Source: Pontixanthobacter aquaemixtae
GTDB lineage: Bacteria; Pseudomonadota; Alphaproteobacteria; Sphingomonadales; Sphingomonadaceae
Reading direction: 5' to 3'
NCBI RefSeq assembly: GCF_009827395.1
Contig: NZ_WTYX01000001.1
Location: 894,001-958,000 of the forward strand
Length of the DNA: 64,000 nucleotides
Part shown: piece by piece, positions 54,901 through 63,673 of the stretch
How the letters are laid out: every line of letters starts with the position of its first letter
Position numbering within the stretch: the first letter of the stretch is position 1
Translations under genes and position numbers: made by a program
Notes under the pieces: model-generated
Told to the model about the DNA's origin: nothing
The model's database searches: none
What the model saw: the letters and a program-made list of their open reading frames with translations, nothing else

Positions 54901-55416
54901 ATAAATGTCGACGATTGATCCGCGAACCGCATATTCGCCCGCGTCGACGACGGTATCCGCGCGCGAGTAGCCTTGGCGTTGCAACAGTTCCGCCAGGCTT
55001 TCGCGCCCGATTTCTGTGCCGGGCGAAAATTCGCGCACTGCCTGACGAATACGAAACGGGGAGAGGACCCGTTGCAGAACGGCATTGACCGTAGTTACCA
55101 GTAGCTGTGACGTGCTGCTTCCGGATTGCAATTTGTGAAGCGCGGCAAGGCGTTTTGCGCTGACAGACAGGGCCGGGCTTGCGCGGTCATAAGGCAGGCA
55201 ATCCCATGCCGGAAATTCGATCAGGTCGAGCTCGGGCGCGAAGAATTGTGCCGCATCGTTGATTGACCGCATCGCATTATCGTCTGCTGCAATATAGACA
55301 GCTCTGCCATTCGAAGCGCGGGCCAGATCGGTCAGGACGAGCGGGAGCGCACCACGCGCAAGGGAGGACAGGGTCAGCGGCGTCGTGGCCGAAAGAATGC
55401 GGGAAATGTCGGGCAT
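51934..55416 (-). CDS. mfd: Transcription-repair coupling factor Mfd
   Basis: Removes stalled RNA polymerase and recruits UvrA at lesions. The 1160-residue protein has an N-terminal UvrB-like domain (AWDCLPYDRASP), an RNA-polymerase-interaction domain with GDLVVHTEHGIGKYLGL (cited as VVHTEHGIGKY), and a RecG-like helicase with Walker A GDVGFGKTEVAL, motif II DEEQRFGV and TATPIPRTL. sdhE precedes it by 10 bases on the same strand, so the two are probably co-transcribed. Confidence 0.96.
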   Translation of the reverse strand: MPDISRILSATTPLTLSSLARGALPLVLTDLARASNGRAVYIAADDNAMRSINDAAQFFAPELDLIEFPAWDCLPYDRASPALSVSAKRLAALHKLQSGSSTSQLLVTTVNAVLQRVLSPFRIRQAVREFSPGTEIGRESLAELLQRQGYSRADTVVDAGEYAVRGSIVDIYPSGLDQGLRLDFFGDELESLRLFDPSTQTSTGILKSHLLLPASEALLDEESIKRFRGRYREMFGATATGDPLYQAVSDGRRLAGMEHWLPLFEDKLSTLFDHLTDQDQIIIDSGAIQAGDERLKDIADYHQAREKAAGQAAGSYRPLAEDALYLAREEFETQLADWPIHRTVIFAEPENAKSVDFGFSSARDFSPERARGDNVYGAAASHLLSIAKAGKKPLLAAYSEGSRARIASILGEAGAETKLADTWQQALGLAAKGQPVAMVLPLDSGFANEELELVTEQDVLGDRLVRRKKRKKDADAFLAELSALSRGDLVVHTEHGIGKYLGLEPVTVGKSKHDCVMLEYKGGDKLFIPVENIDVLSRYGSSEEAVMLDRLGGEAWQKRRSRLKDRIREIAGELMKVAAERALKKAPVLDVDDATFNQFVDKFPWQETDDQDRAIADVLRDLESGRPMDRLVCGDVGFGKTEVALRAAFVAAMNGQQVAVVAPTTLLARQHFTNFTERFAGFPLKIGRLSRLVPQKEMTETREQLAAGTMDIVIGTHAILSKSTQFKDLGLVIVDEEQRFGVTHKEKLKQLRANVHMLTLTATPIPRTLQMAMTGLRELSTIQTPPVDRLAVRTYVMEWDEMVMREALLREHHRGGQSFIVVPRISDMADVEEWLKEHVPEIKSISAHGQMSPTEVEQRMSAFYEGKYEVLLSTTIVESGLDIPSANTIIIHRADRFGLAQLYQLRGRVGRSKLRAYAYLTYPKDQQLSEVAEKRLKVLGDLDSLGAGFQLASHDLDIRGAGNLLGDEQSGHIREVGFELYQSMLEDAILAAKAGEMGLSAERESFSPQITVDAPIMIPEDYVPDLAVRMALYRRLNDAKDKAEIEAMAAEMIDRFGPLPDATSNLVRLIEIKHQAIAANIAKIDVGARGTLVTFHNDDFPDGPGLIAYVDRLKDTAKLRPDMKLVINRAWGDPQSRLNGLFQLTKGLSRIAIKARSSAA

Positions 55417-55426
55417 CGTCTTAAAA

Positions 55427-55705
55427 TCAGCGAGGGATATCGACGTAGTCGAGCTTTTGCATCAAATCCATGTGCGGCCCGGCAATTTCGGTAGGGACCG
55501 CCTGTGTCTGTATGGCCCACGCCATGATATCAACATCATCTTCATCGAGCAGCGATTCAAACCACACCAAATCGGCTTCTGACCATCCGGTGTGATAACG
55601 ATCATAAAAGCCGCCGATCATATAATCGGCTTCCCGCGTACCGCGATGCCATGATCGGAATTTGGCGCGGGCAAATCGTGCTGAAAGGTCGGGCGTGTCT
55701 GGCAT
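55427..55705 (-). CDS. sdhE: Succinate dehydrogenase assembly factor SdhE (FAD assembly)
   Basis: A 92-residue helical-bundle protein that helps attach FAD to SdhA. The signature RGTREADYMIGGF (RGxxE) is clear, followed by FESLLDEDDVDIMAW. I use the ATG at 55703-55705; an earlier in-frame Met extends it by 12 residues without support. It is directly upstream of mfd, an arrangement seen in related alphaproteobacteria, and divergent from recG. Confidence 0.9.
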   Translation of the reverse strand: MPDTPDLSARFARAKFRSWHRGTREADYMIGGFYDRYHTGWSEADLVWFESLLDEDDVDIMAWAIQTQAVPTEIAGPHMDLMQKLDYVDIPR

Positions 55706-55761
55706 GAGAGCGCGCCTATTCTGTCCGCCATCGCAGCGCAAGCATCTGCTAAGTTTATCGA

Positions 55762-55830
55762 GGCGCCGGGACCGCTTTCCACAAGCTCTTTAAACATCAA
55801 CCGCGATCCCAGCTTTCGCTGCGGTGACGA
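55762..55830. repeat. Dispersed inverted repeat, family A, degenerate copy 3
   Basis: About 69 bases between sdhE and recG. The core CTTTCCACAAGCTC and the right arm GCGATCCCAGCTTTCGCTG match copies 1 and 2, but the left arm is largely lost. It marks an old, decaying element in the divergent promoter region of recG. Confidence 0.65.
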
Positions 55831-55848
55831 TAGTGGTTAAAGGACCAA

Positions 55849-57906
55849 ATGCGTCCAGAAGTGCTCAATCCTCTTTTTGTCGAAGTCGATGCTCTCGACG
55901 GCATCGGGCCGAAGCTGAAGAAGCCGCTGGACAAATTGGGCCTCACCCGCGTTCGCGATCTGGCCTATCATTTGCCCGAACGTTTTGTGACGCGGCGGGC
56001 GGTCGAGAATCTCGACGAGGCGAGTGTGGGCGAACATGTCGTGGTGGCATTGACCCCTACCGAACACAAAAGCCCCTATGGTCGCGGGCCTTATCGGGTG
56101 CTGGCGCAAGATAGCGTCGGGAATATCTGCACGCTGACCTATTTCGGGCGCGCATCCTACACCGCCAAGAAACTGCTGCCGGTTGGCGAGAAACGCTGGG
56201 TGGCCGGGAAGATCGACGAATATGATCAAATGCTCCAGATCGTACATCCCGATCATGTGGTGGAAGAAAGCGACGACACGCTGACGCGGCTTTGCGAGCC
56301 GGTCTACGCGCTTTCCGAAGGCCTGACCCAACCGCGTATTTCCGGGCTTGTCGATCAGGCACTGGACCGGCTTCCCCATCTGCCAGAATGGATTGAACCC
56401 GCGCAGTTCGAGGCCGAAAAATGGCCCACTTGGCGTGACGCGCTGAAACTGGCGCACAAGGCAGAGCATGAATCGGCGCGGGAACGGTTGGCCTATGATG
56501 AATTGTTGGCAAATTCGCTCGCATTGATGCTGGTTCGCGCGGACAACCGCAAGCGGAAGGGCAAGTCGCTGCAAGGTGACGGCTCGCTGCGGGACAAGCT
56601 GCAATTGCCTTATTCTCTGACAGGCGCGCAGGCGCGCTCCGTGTCAGAGATTGAGGGTGATCTTGCGCAGGAAACACCAATGCTTCGGTTGCTACAGGGT
56701 GATGTCGGTGCGGGCAAAACGGTGGTTGCTCTGATGGCGATGTTGGTTGCGGCGGAGGCCGGAACCCAAGCGGCTTTGCTCGCACCCACCGAAATTCTTG
56801 CCCGCCAGCATTTTGAGACTTTGCGCAACATGGCCGCATCGACAGGTGTTCAAGTCGCGCTGCTTACAGGCCGAGACAAGGGGAAAGCACGCGAGTCGAT
56901 CCTGATGGGGTTGATGGACGGCAGCATCGACATTGTCGTGGGCACCCACGCGATTTTTCAAGACAGCGTCTCTTACAAAGATCTGGCTTTGGTGGTGATC
57001 GATGAGCAGCACCGCTTCGGGGTGGCGCAGCGCCTGATGCTGGCCAACAAAGGCAAAAGCACACCGCACACGCTCGCGATGACAGCCACACCGATCCCGC
57101 GCACGCTTACTCTCGCGCAATATGGTGAAATGGATGTGTCGCGCCTCGATGAGATGCCGCCGGGTCGCCAGCCCATCGATACGCGTGTTGTTGCACAGGA
57201 ACGTCTCTCCGATGTGGCGGATGGTGTCGCGCGGCATATCGCAAGCGGGCAGCAGGCATATTGGGTCTGCCCGATGGTTCGTGAGAACGAAGCCGAAGAC
57301 ATCGCAGCGGCAGAAGCGCGCTATGCCAGTTTGAAAGAACGGTTCGGCGAAGATGTGGTTCTGGTCCACGGGCAATTGAAACCCGAGATGAAAGACGCCG
57401 CAATGGAGCGCTTCGCCAGCGGTCACGCCAAACTGCTGATCGCCACCACTGTCATTGAGGTTGGGGTGGATGTTCCCGCAGCGACATTGATGGTTATCGA
57501 ACAGGCTGAACGGTTTGGTCTTGCGCAGCTGCACCAATTGCGCGGTCGGGTAGGGCGCGGAGCGGAAAAATCTGTATGTCTTCTCCTTCGCGGTGGCGCG
57601 CTTTCGGAGACGGGCCGCGAACGGCTAGCGCTGATGCGTGACACGCAGGACGGTTTCCGGCTGGCGGAAGAGGATCTGCGCTTGCGTGGTGGTGGTGAAC
57701 TTCTGGGCACGCGCCAATCGGGCGATACGCCATTTCGTGTCGCATCACTCGAACAGATCACCCGTCTGCTGCCCAAAGCCCATGACGATGCGCGAATTCT
57801 GATGGAGCGCGACGGCGGACTGACCGGCTTACGCGGGGAAGCCGCGAGAATATTGCTTTATCTGTTTGAACGCGATTGGGGCGTCCAAATGCTCCGCGGA
57901 GGCTAG
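55849..57906 (+). CDS. recG: ATP-dependent DNA helicase RecG
   Basis: Regresses stalled replication forks and branch-migrates junctions. The 685-residue protein has the wedge domain (DGIGPKLKKPLDKLG, VRDLAYHLP), Walker A GDVGAGKTVVALMAM, motif II DEQHRFGVAQR, TATPIPRTL and the QxxGRxGR element HQLRGRVGRG. Length matches the family. The ATG at 55849 follows AAGGACC. It is convergent with the phosphatase gene (4-base stop overlap) and divergent from sdhE-mfd. Confidence 0.96.
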   Translation: MRPEVLNPLFVEVDALDGIGPKLKKPLDKLGLTRVRDLAYHLPERFVTRRAVENLDEASVGEHVVVALTPTEHKSPYGRGPYRVLAQDSVGNICTLTYFGRASYTAKKLLPVGEKRWVAGKIDEYDQMLQIVHPDHVVEESDDTLTRLCEPVYALSEGLTQPRISGLVDQALDRLPHLPEWIEPAQFEAEKWPTWRDALKLAHKAEHESARERLAYDELLANSLALMLVRADNRKRKGKSLQGDGSLRDKLQLPYSLTGAQARSVSEIEGDLAQETPMLRLLQGDVGAGKTVVALMAMLVAAEAGTQAALLAPTEILARQHFETLRNMAASTGVQVALLTGRDKGKARESILMGLMDGSIDIVVGTHAIFQDSVSYKDLALVVIDEQHRFGVAQRLMLANKGKSTPHTLAMTATPIPRTLTLAQYGEMDVSRLDEMPPGRQPIDTRVVAQERLSDVADGVARHIASGQQAYWVCPMVRENEAEDIAAAEARYASLKERFGEDVVLVHGQLKPEMKDAAMERFASGHAKLLIATTVIEVGVDVPAATLMVIEQAERFGLAQLHQLRGRVGRGAEKSVCLLLRGGALSETGRERLALMRDTQDGFRLAEEDLRLRGGGELLGTRQSGDTPFRVASLEQITRLLPKAHDDARILMERDGGLTGLRGEAARILLYLFERDWGVQMLRGG

Positions 57907-58379
57907 CTGCCCTGAGCCTGAAGGCTGGAAACGATGGCCTGAGCTGCGCTCCACACATCATCCCATGTGAAAGCGAAGTTCTCTTCACCGTCATAATAGG
58001 GATCTGCAATGTCGGCACCTTCGCGGCCCGGCACAGTATCGAGCAAGAGAGCGATTTCAGCTTTGCAATCGCTGGGCGCAATGGCGCGTATGTTTCGCAG
58101 GTTGGATTGGTCCATCGCGTAAATATGGGTGAATCGTTCGAAGTCTGCTTGCTCGATTTGCCGTCCTGCATAGTCCGAAATATCAATCCCGTGGCGCGCG
58201 GCGGTTGCAATGCTTCTTGGATCGGGTGGTGATCCCACATGATAGGCAGCGGTTCCGGCGGAATCTGCATCAGCAGCAAGTCCAGCGTCATTTGCGGCCT
58301 TGCGAAAGGCTGCCTCGGCGAGCGGAGATCGGCAGATATTGCCGAGGCAAACGAACAAAATGGCTGGTCTATCGGTCAT
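57903..58379 (-). CDS. Low-molecular-weight protein-tyrosine-phosphatase family protein
   Basis: A 158-residue cytoplasmic phosphatase. The P-loop CLGNICRS at 11-18 supplies Cys11 and Arg17, and the general-acid Asp lies in ADPYYDG. This family can act on phosphotyrosine proteins or on small molecules such as arsenate; here no tyrosine kinase or ars gene neighbours it, so the substrate is undefined. The start is the ATG at 58377-58379, giving the usual family length; the frame extends 12 codons further upstream. Confidence 0.88.
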   Translation of the reverse strand: MTDRPAILFVCLGNICRSPLAEAAFRKAANDAGLAADADSAGTAAYHVGSPPDPRSIATAARHGIDISDYAGRQIEQADFERFTHIYAMDQSNLRNIRAIAPSDCKAEIALLLDTVPGREGADIADPYYDGEENFAFTWDDVWSAAQAIVSSLQAQGS

Positions 58380-58447
58380 CAGGCCAGCATAGTGGAACGG
58401 ATCACGCGCTCGCAAACGATATGTGGGACCAAGGGAGGAATAATCTC

Positions 58448-60220
58448 ATGAAACGCTTCGCAATCGCTGCTCTGCTCAGCACAGTTGCTGCAACGCCTGC
58501 CTTGGCCGATCCGGCAGAGGATTACCGCGAACTTCGCGAAGAGGTTTGGGAAGGTACGCTGGATTCCTCGCCCGCGCTTGCCACCAGCATTGGCGACCGG
58601 CGTGGTGACGGGAAACTGGGCGACCTCTCGCTGGAGGAATACGATCGTCAGATCGAACAGTCGCGCGCGTTTCTGACGCGCTTGGAAGCGATTGATCCCG
58701 AACTTCTTCCTGATGATCTGCAAGTCGATTATGCGATACTGAAACGCGGGTTCGAAGACGGGCTTGCCGGCACGGCTTTTGATCACAATCGCTACATTTT
58801 GTTCACCAATCGTGGCGGCTGGTTTTCCGGTTTTTCCTCGCTGCCCTACCGCTCGCCCTTTTTTACAGAGGCGGACTATGAATCCTATGTCGCGCGGCTT
58901 GAGGCTTTTGAGACGCTGAACGCACAGGGTATCGCCCGATCGCGCGAAGCCGTTGCGCGCGGGCTCACGCAGCCATGCGGACCGATGGAAGGCTTTGCCG
59001 ACCGGATCGACAAGCAGATATACGAAAGCGCGGAAGATTCACCCTATTGGCGTCCTTTCGCGGAACGTCCCAGTTCGGTTCCGGAAGGAGATTGGATGGC
59101 CCTCACCGAGCGGGCCCGCACAGCACTGAACGATTCCGTCTTTCCTGCCTACGCCGCCTTCGCCAAATTTTATCGCGAAGAATATGCGCCGAACTGTCGC
59201 ACGGGCGCACCTGGTATTCTGGGAACGCCCGGGGGTGAGGCCTATTACGCATATCGCGTGAAGAGCTTTACCACGACCGATATGACGCCCGACGAAGTGC
59301 ACAATCTTGGCCTCTCCGAGGTTGCCCGGATTCGCGCGGAGATGGTTGAAGTCGCCAAGGAAGCCGGTTTTGGAACCCGTGAAGAGTTCATCGAACATCT
59401 GCGCACCGATCCTCAATATTACGCCAAATCGCCTGAAGAGTTGGTTATGGCGGCAAGCGCGTTGGCCAAGGAAATTGACGGGCACATGCCGAAATTGTTC
59501 GGCCGCCTGCCGCGGCAACCCTATACTGTGCTGCCAATCCCTGCGGCGCAGGCGGCGGGTAACACCACAGCCTATTACGAGCCTGGTTCGCTGCAAACGG
59601 GGCAAGCTGGCATCTATCGTGTGAACACAACCGAGCTTGACCAGCGCCCGCTCTGGGAACTGCCCGCGCTTGGTGTGCATGAAGCGGTCCCGGGGCATCA
59701 CCACCAGATCGCTTTACAGCAAGAACTCGATATCCATCCGCTGCGCTCAAACGGGACCTTTTTCACTGCATTTGTTGAAGGGTGGGGGCTTTACTCCGAA
59801 CGGCTGGGTATTGAGATGGGGCTGTATGATACACCAGCAAAACAGATGGGCCGGCTTAGCTATGAAATGTGGCGTGCCACGCGGCTGGTTGTCGATACAG
59901 GTATCCATTCACGCGGATGGAGCAAGCAGCAGGCGGTCGATTTCATGCTCGACAATACTGCACTGACGCCGGGCAATGTCGATGCCGAGGTCAACCGCTA
60001 TATTACTTGGCCGGGGCAGGCGCTGGCTTACAAGATCGGAGAGCTGAAGATCCGTGAATTGCGCAGGCGGGCGGAAGAAATTCTCGGGGCCGATTTTGAC
60101 TTGCGCAGATTTCATGACGCGGTGCTGGAAAATGGTTCCGTTCCGCTCGATGTTCTGGAGGCGCATATCAATCGCTGGATTGAAGGACAAAAACGTGATT
60201 GCGGAAAGGGCTGCGGCTAA
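58448..60220 (+). CDS. Secreted DUF885-family zinc-peptidase-like protein
   Basis: A 590-residue exported protein with signal peptide (KRFAIAALLSTVAATPALA, cut before DPA). The metal motif HEAVPGHHHQ begins at His411 (HExxGH), with Glu-containing GWGLYSERLG about 30 residues later as a likely third ligand. This is the DUF885 pattern, related to carboxypeptidase-like metalloproteases; the physiological peptide is unknown. An upstream open frame is noncoding antisense of the phosphatase. It is divergent from the phosphatase gene. Confidence 0.85.
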   Translation: MKRFAIAALLSTVAATPALADPAEDYRELREEVWEGTLDSSPALATSIGDRRGDGKLGDLSLEEYDRQIEQSRAFLTRLEAIDPELLPDDLQVDYAILKRGFEDGLAGTAFDHNRYILFTNRGGWFSGFSSLPYRSPFFTEADYESYVARLEAFETLNAQGIARSREAVARGLTQPCGPMEGFADRIDKQIYESAEDSPYWRPFAERPSSVPEGDWMALTERARTALNDSVFPAYAAFAKFYREEYAPNCRTGAPGILGTPGGEAYYAYRVKSFTTTDMTPDEVHNLGLSEVARIRAEMVEVAKEAGFGTREEFIEHLRTDPQYYAKSPEELVMAASALAKEIDGHMPKLFGRLPRQPYTVLPIPAAQAAGNTTAYYEPGSLQTGQAGIYRVNTTELDQRPLWELPALGVHEAVPGHHHQIALQQELDIHPLRSNGTFFTAFVEGWGLYSERLGIEMGLYDTPAKQMGRLSYEMWRATRLVVDTGIHSRGWSKQQAVDFMLDNTALTPGNVDAEVNRYITWPGQALAYKIGELKIRELRRRAEEILGADFDLRRFHDAVLENGSVPLDVLEAHINRWIEGQKRDCGKGCG

Positions 60221-60269
60221 GTTCGGCGGTATGGTGACAAGCGGCTCTTCGGCGGTCTAGGACACCGCC

Positions 60270-61223
60270 ATGGCCAGCGCTGCATTCCCGACCGATTCTT
60301 CCGCCCGCCACCCGGAATGGCAGTATCTCGATCTGATGCGCCAAATCTGGGAGCATGGTAGCGAGCGGCGCGATCGCACGGGCGTAGGGACGCGATCTGT
60401 TTTCGGCACGATGCTGCGGTTCGATCTGGCAGACGGCCGTATGCCATTGCTCACCACAAAGCGTGTCTACTGGAAAACCGCAACGCGAGAAATGCTGTGG
60501 TTCCTCACCGGAGACACCAATATCCGCGAATTGTGTAAGCAAAATGTCCAGATATGGACGGACTGGCCACTTGATACATATCGCCGGGAAACGGGTGATG
60601 ACATTAGCCGCGAAGATTTCTCCGCGCGGATCGTCGAAGATGCAGCATTTGCGGCGCGTTGGGGGGAACTGGGCCCGGTTTACGGGAAACAATGGGTCGA
60701 TTGGCCGACTTACCAGTATCAGGCCGACGGTTCTTATCAAAAGGGGCCGGGGATTAATCAGGTCGCTCAAGTGGTTGAATCTTTGCGCAACAATCCCGGA
60801 AGCCGCCGCCATATTATCGAAGGGTGGAATGTCGCCCAGCTGGACACAATGGCGCTGCCGCCATGCCACAAGACCTACCAGTTCCATGTTTCGGATGGCC
60901 GGCTCAACGGCGCGCTCTATCAGCGCAGCTGTGATGTAGCTTTAGGCTTACCCTTCAATCTATGGTCCGCGGCGCTGCTCCAGCGAATGATGGCGCAACA
61001 AACCGGGCTTGAGCCGGGTGAATTTGTATGGATGGGCGGGGATACACACCTGTATCTCAACCATACCGATTTGGTGGAAGAACAGCTCTCGAGAACGCCG
61101 GATGGAGAGCCAGTGCTCACCATTGCGCGCAAGCCTGACACAATATTCGATTACAAAATAGACGATTTTGTGGTCGAAAATTACCAACCGCAGGGGGCAT
61201 TGAAGGCACCCATTGCGGTCTGA
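60270..61223 (+). CDS. thyA: Thymidylate synthase ThyA
   Basis: Methylates dUMP to dTMP with methylene-tetrahydrofolate. The 317-residue protein has RDRTGVGTRS near the N-terminus, catalytic Cys199 in LPPCHKTYQF, and RSCDVALGLPFNLWS. The length includes the roughly 50-residue insertion common outside enterobacteria. It starts 49 bases after the DUF885 gene and precedes the bkd operon; folate precursor comes from FolE. Confidence 0.96.
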   Translation: MASAAFPTDSSARHPEWQYLDLMRQIWEHGSERRDRTGVGTRSVFGTMLRFDLADGRMPLLTTKRVYWKTATREMLWFLTGDTNIRELCKQNVQIWTDWPLDTYRRETGDDISREDFSARIVEDAAFAARWGELGPVYGKQWVDWPTYQYQADGSYQKGPGINQVAQVVESLRNNPGSRRHIIEGWNVAQLDTMALPPCHKTYQFHVSDGRLNGALYQRSCDVALGLPFNLWSAALLQRMMAQQTGLEPGEFVWMGGDTHLYLNHTDLVEEQLSRTPDGEPVLTIARKPDTIFDYKIDDFVVENYQPQGALKAPIAV

Positions 61224-61309
61224 TATATGCGGCTCATTGCGCTTGACCACCGGCGGCGCGTGAAATAAAATAACGCAATATTGTAAGATTGTGTTTGGGA
61301 GAGCAGCGC

Positions 61310-62614
61310 ATGGCCAAAGGGCCCAAAGATGCAGCGACAAAAGGGGCGAACAAGCCGGCCTTATCGCTTCACGTTCCTGAACCCACCTATCGCCCTGGTG
61401 ACGCAGTTGATTTTGCGCATATTGTCGTGCCCGATGCGGGCAAGCAGCCTCGCCCCGATGAAACATGCGAAGCGATAGAGACGAGCGACCTTTGCTACGA
61501 TCTGGTCCGCGTGCTCGGCGATGACAACAAAGCCCATGGCCCATGGGATCCAAAGCTTGATCCCGATACACTGCGCACCATGCTGGGCCATTTTGCGATG
61601 GTCCGCGCGTTCGATGAACGGATGTTTCGTGGGCAGAGGCAGGGCAAGACCAGCTTCTACATGAAATGTACGGGCGAGGAAGCAACCTCGATCTCGGCAG
61701 CGATGGCCCTTGCCAGCGACGATATGATTTTTCCTTCATACCGCCAGCAGGGTATCCTCATCGCGCGCGGATATCCTCTGATCGAGATGATCAACCAAAT
61801 ATATTCGAACAAGGGTGACAAGCTGAAAGGTCGCCAGCTGCCGATTATGTATTCAAGCCGCGAACACAGCTTCTTTTCAATTTCCGGCAATCTCGCCACG
61901 CAAACGCCGCAGGCAGTCGGATGGGCGATGGCAAGCGCGATAAAAGGCGACACCAGAATTGCTGCGACATGGGTGGGCGAGGGATCCACAGCAGAAGGTG
62001 ATTTCCACAGCGCCTGCACCTTTGCGACGGTTTATAATGCACCGGTTATCCTCAACGTTATCAACAACCAGTGGGCGATCAGTAGTTTCAGCGGATTTGC
62101 CGGCGCGGAACGAACGACATTTGCCGCACGCGCCTTGGGCTATGGCCTCGCCGGGCTGCGGGTAGATGGCAATGATCCGCTGGCGGTCTATGCCGCAGAG
62201 AAATGGGCTGCTGATCGCGCCCGAGCCAATGCCGGCCCGACGCTGATCGAACACTTCACATACCGTGCTGAGGGGCACTCCACCTCTGATGATCCGAGCG
62301 GGTATCGTTCTGCCCAAGAACGCGATGAATGGCCGCTTGGCGATCCGGTGACCCGCCTGAAAGACCATCTGATCGCGCTCGGTGAATGGGATGAAGACCG
62401 CCAAGCGGCGATGGATTTGAAATGCGCTGAAGAAGTGAAAGCCGCAACCAAGGAAGCCGAAAAGAACGGCATTCTTGGCCATGGTCTGCATCACCCGTTC
62501 CGCACCATGTTCCAGGACGTATACGAAAATCTGCCATGGCACCTTGAGGAGCAGGCGGCCCAAGCCAAGCGCGAGCGGGAAATCAAGTGGCCCGGTGAGG
62601 AGCCTTGGTCATGA
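61310..62614 (+). CDS. bkdA1: Branched-chain 2-oxoacid dehydrogenase E1 alpha
   Basis: Thiamine-diphosphate subunit that decarboxylates 2-oxo acids from valine, leucine and isoleucine. The 434-residue protein has SFYMKCTGEEATSI, and the TPP fold GEGSTAEGDFHSACTF … NNQWAIS, both diagnostic of branched-chain rather than pyruvate E1. The N-terminal 30 residues (GPKDAATKGANKP) are polar and probably flexible. GGGAGAG precedes the ATG at 61310. It is the first gene of bkdA1-bkdA2-bkdB; the beta gene overlaps by ATGA. Confidence 0.95.
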   Translation: MAKGPKDAATKGANKPALSLHVPEPTYRPGDAVDFAHIVVPDAGKQPRPDETCEAIETSDLCYDLVRVLGDDNKAHGPWDPKLDPDTLRTMLGHFAMVRAFDERMFRGQRQGKTSFYMKCTGEEATSISAAMALASDDMIFPSYRQQGILIARGYPLIEMINQIYSNKGDKLKGRQLPIMYSSREHSFFSISGNLATQTPQAVGWAMASAIKGDTRIAATWVGEGSTAEGDFHSACTFATVYNAPVILNVINNQWAISSFSGFAGAERTTFAARALGYGLAGLRVDGNDPLAVYAAEKWAADRARANAGPTLIEHFTYRAEGHSTSDDPSGYRSAQERDEWPLGDPVTRLKDHLIALGEWDEDRQAAMDLKCAEEVKAATKEAEKNGILGHGLHHPFRTMFQDVYENLPWHLEEQAAQAKREREIKWPGEEPWS

Positions 62615-63669
62615 GCACTAAGACAAAAGATAACAATCCCGCGGAAGCCGGTTCAGAACGACGCCTAAACATGATCGAGGCGATCAACGAAGCGCTCGAC
62701 ATCAAGATGACCGAGGACCCCGATGTCATCATCATGGGTGAAGATGTCGGCTATTTCGGCGGCGTTTTTCGCGCGACCGCGGGATTGCAGGAAAAACACG
62801 GCAAAAACCGCGTATTCGATACGCCGATTTCCGAATGCGGTATTATCGGTGCGGCCGTGGGGATGGGCGCATATGGTCTGCGCCCGGTGCCGGAAATCCA
62901 GTTTGCCGATTATATTTATCCGGGGCTGGATCAGCTGATTTCGGAAGCCGCACGGCTGCGGTATCGATCTGCGACAGATTACATCGCGCCTTTGACGGTA
63001 CGTTCGCCCTTCGGTGGCGGTATTTTTGGCGGTCAAACGCATAGTCAAAGCCCGGAAGCTTTGTTCGCCCATGTCGCGGGTTTGAAAACGGTCATTCCGT
63101 CAACGCCCCATGACGCCAAGGGTCTGCTAATCGCCGCGATCGAAGACAACGATCCGGTTATTTTCTTCGAGCCAAAGCGTATCTACAACGCCCCGTTTAC
63201 CGGATATTACGACAAGCCGGTCGAGCCGTGGAAAACGCATCGGGACAGCGTTGTGCCGGAAGGCAAATATTCGATCCCCCTTGGTAAGGCGCGTATCGCA
63301 CAAGAAGGCGAAGCACTGACCGTCCTCGTTTATGGTACGATGGTACATGTTGCCGAGGCGGTTTGCCGAGAGAAAGGCATCGATGCGGAGATCATCGATC
63401 TGCGAACCATCGTCCCGCTCGATATCGAAGCGATCGAGGCGTCGGTTGAAAAAACCGGAAAATGCCTGATTGTCCACGAAGCAACGCGGACAGCCGGCTT
63501 TGGCGCAGAACTATCGGCGCTGGTGACAGAGCGCTGCTTCTATCATCTGGAAGCTCCGGTCGAGCGTGTCACCGGTTTCGACACACCCTATCCGCATAGC
63601 CTTGAATGGGCATATTTTCCCGGTCCGGTCCGCATCGGCGAGGCCATCGACAAATTGATGAGCGAGTAA
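62611..63669 (+). CDS. bkdA2: Branched-chain 2-oxoacid dehydrogenase E1 beta
   Basis: Completes the E1 heterotetramer with BkdA1. The 352-residue protein has the beta-chain block MGEDVGYFGGVFRAT, the TPP pocket EIQFADYIYPG, SPFGGGIFGGQTHSQ and a C-terminal transketolase-like domain (LRTIVPLD). Overlap with bkdA1 (ATGA) implies equimolar translation. Product acyl-CoAs such as isobutyryl-CoA lead to propionyl-CoA for the module at 6-17 kb. Confidence 0.95.
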   Translation: MSTKTKDNNPAEAGSERRLNMIEAINEALDIKMTEDPDVIIMGEDVGYFGGVFRATAGLQEKHGKNRVFDTPISECGIIGAAVGMGAYGLRPVPEIQFADYIYPGLDQLISEAARLRYRSATDYIAPLTVRSPFGGGIFGGQTHSQSPEALFAHVAGLKTVIPSTPHDAKGLLIAAIEDNDPVIFFEPKRIYNAPFTGYYDKPVEPWKTHRDSVVPEGKYSIPLGKARIAQEGEALTVLVYGTMVHVAEAVCREKGIDAEIIDLRTIVPLDIEAIEASVEKTGKCLIVHEATRTAGFGAELSALVTERCFYHLEAPVERVTGFDTPYPHSLEWAYFPGPVRIGEAIDKLMSE

Positions 63670-63673
63670 CGCT

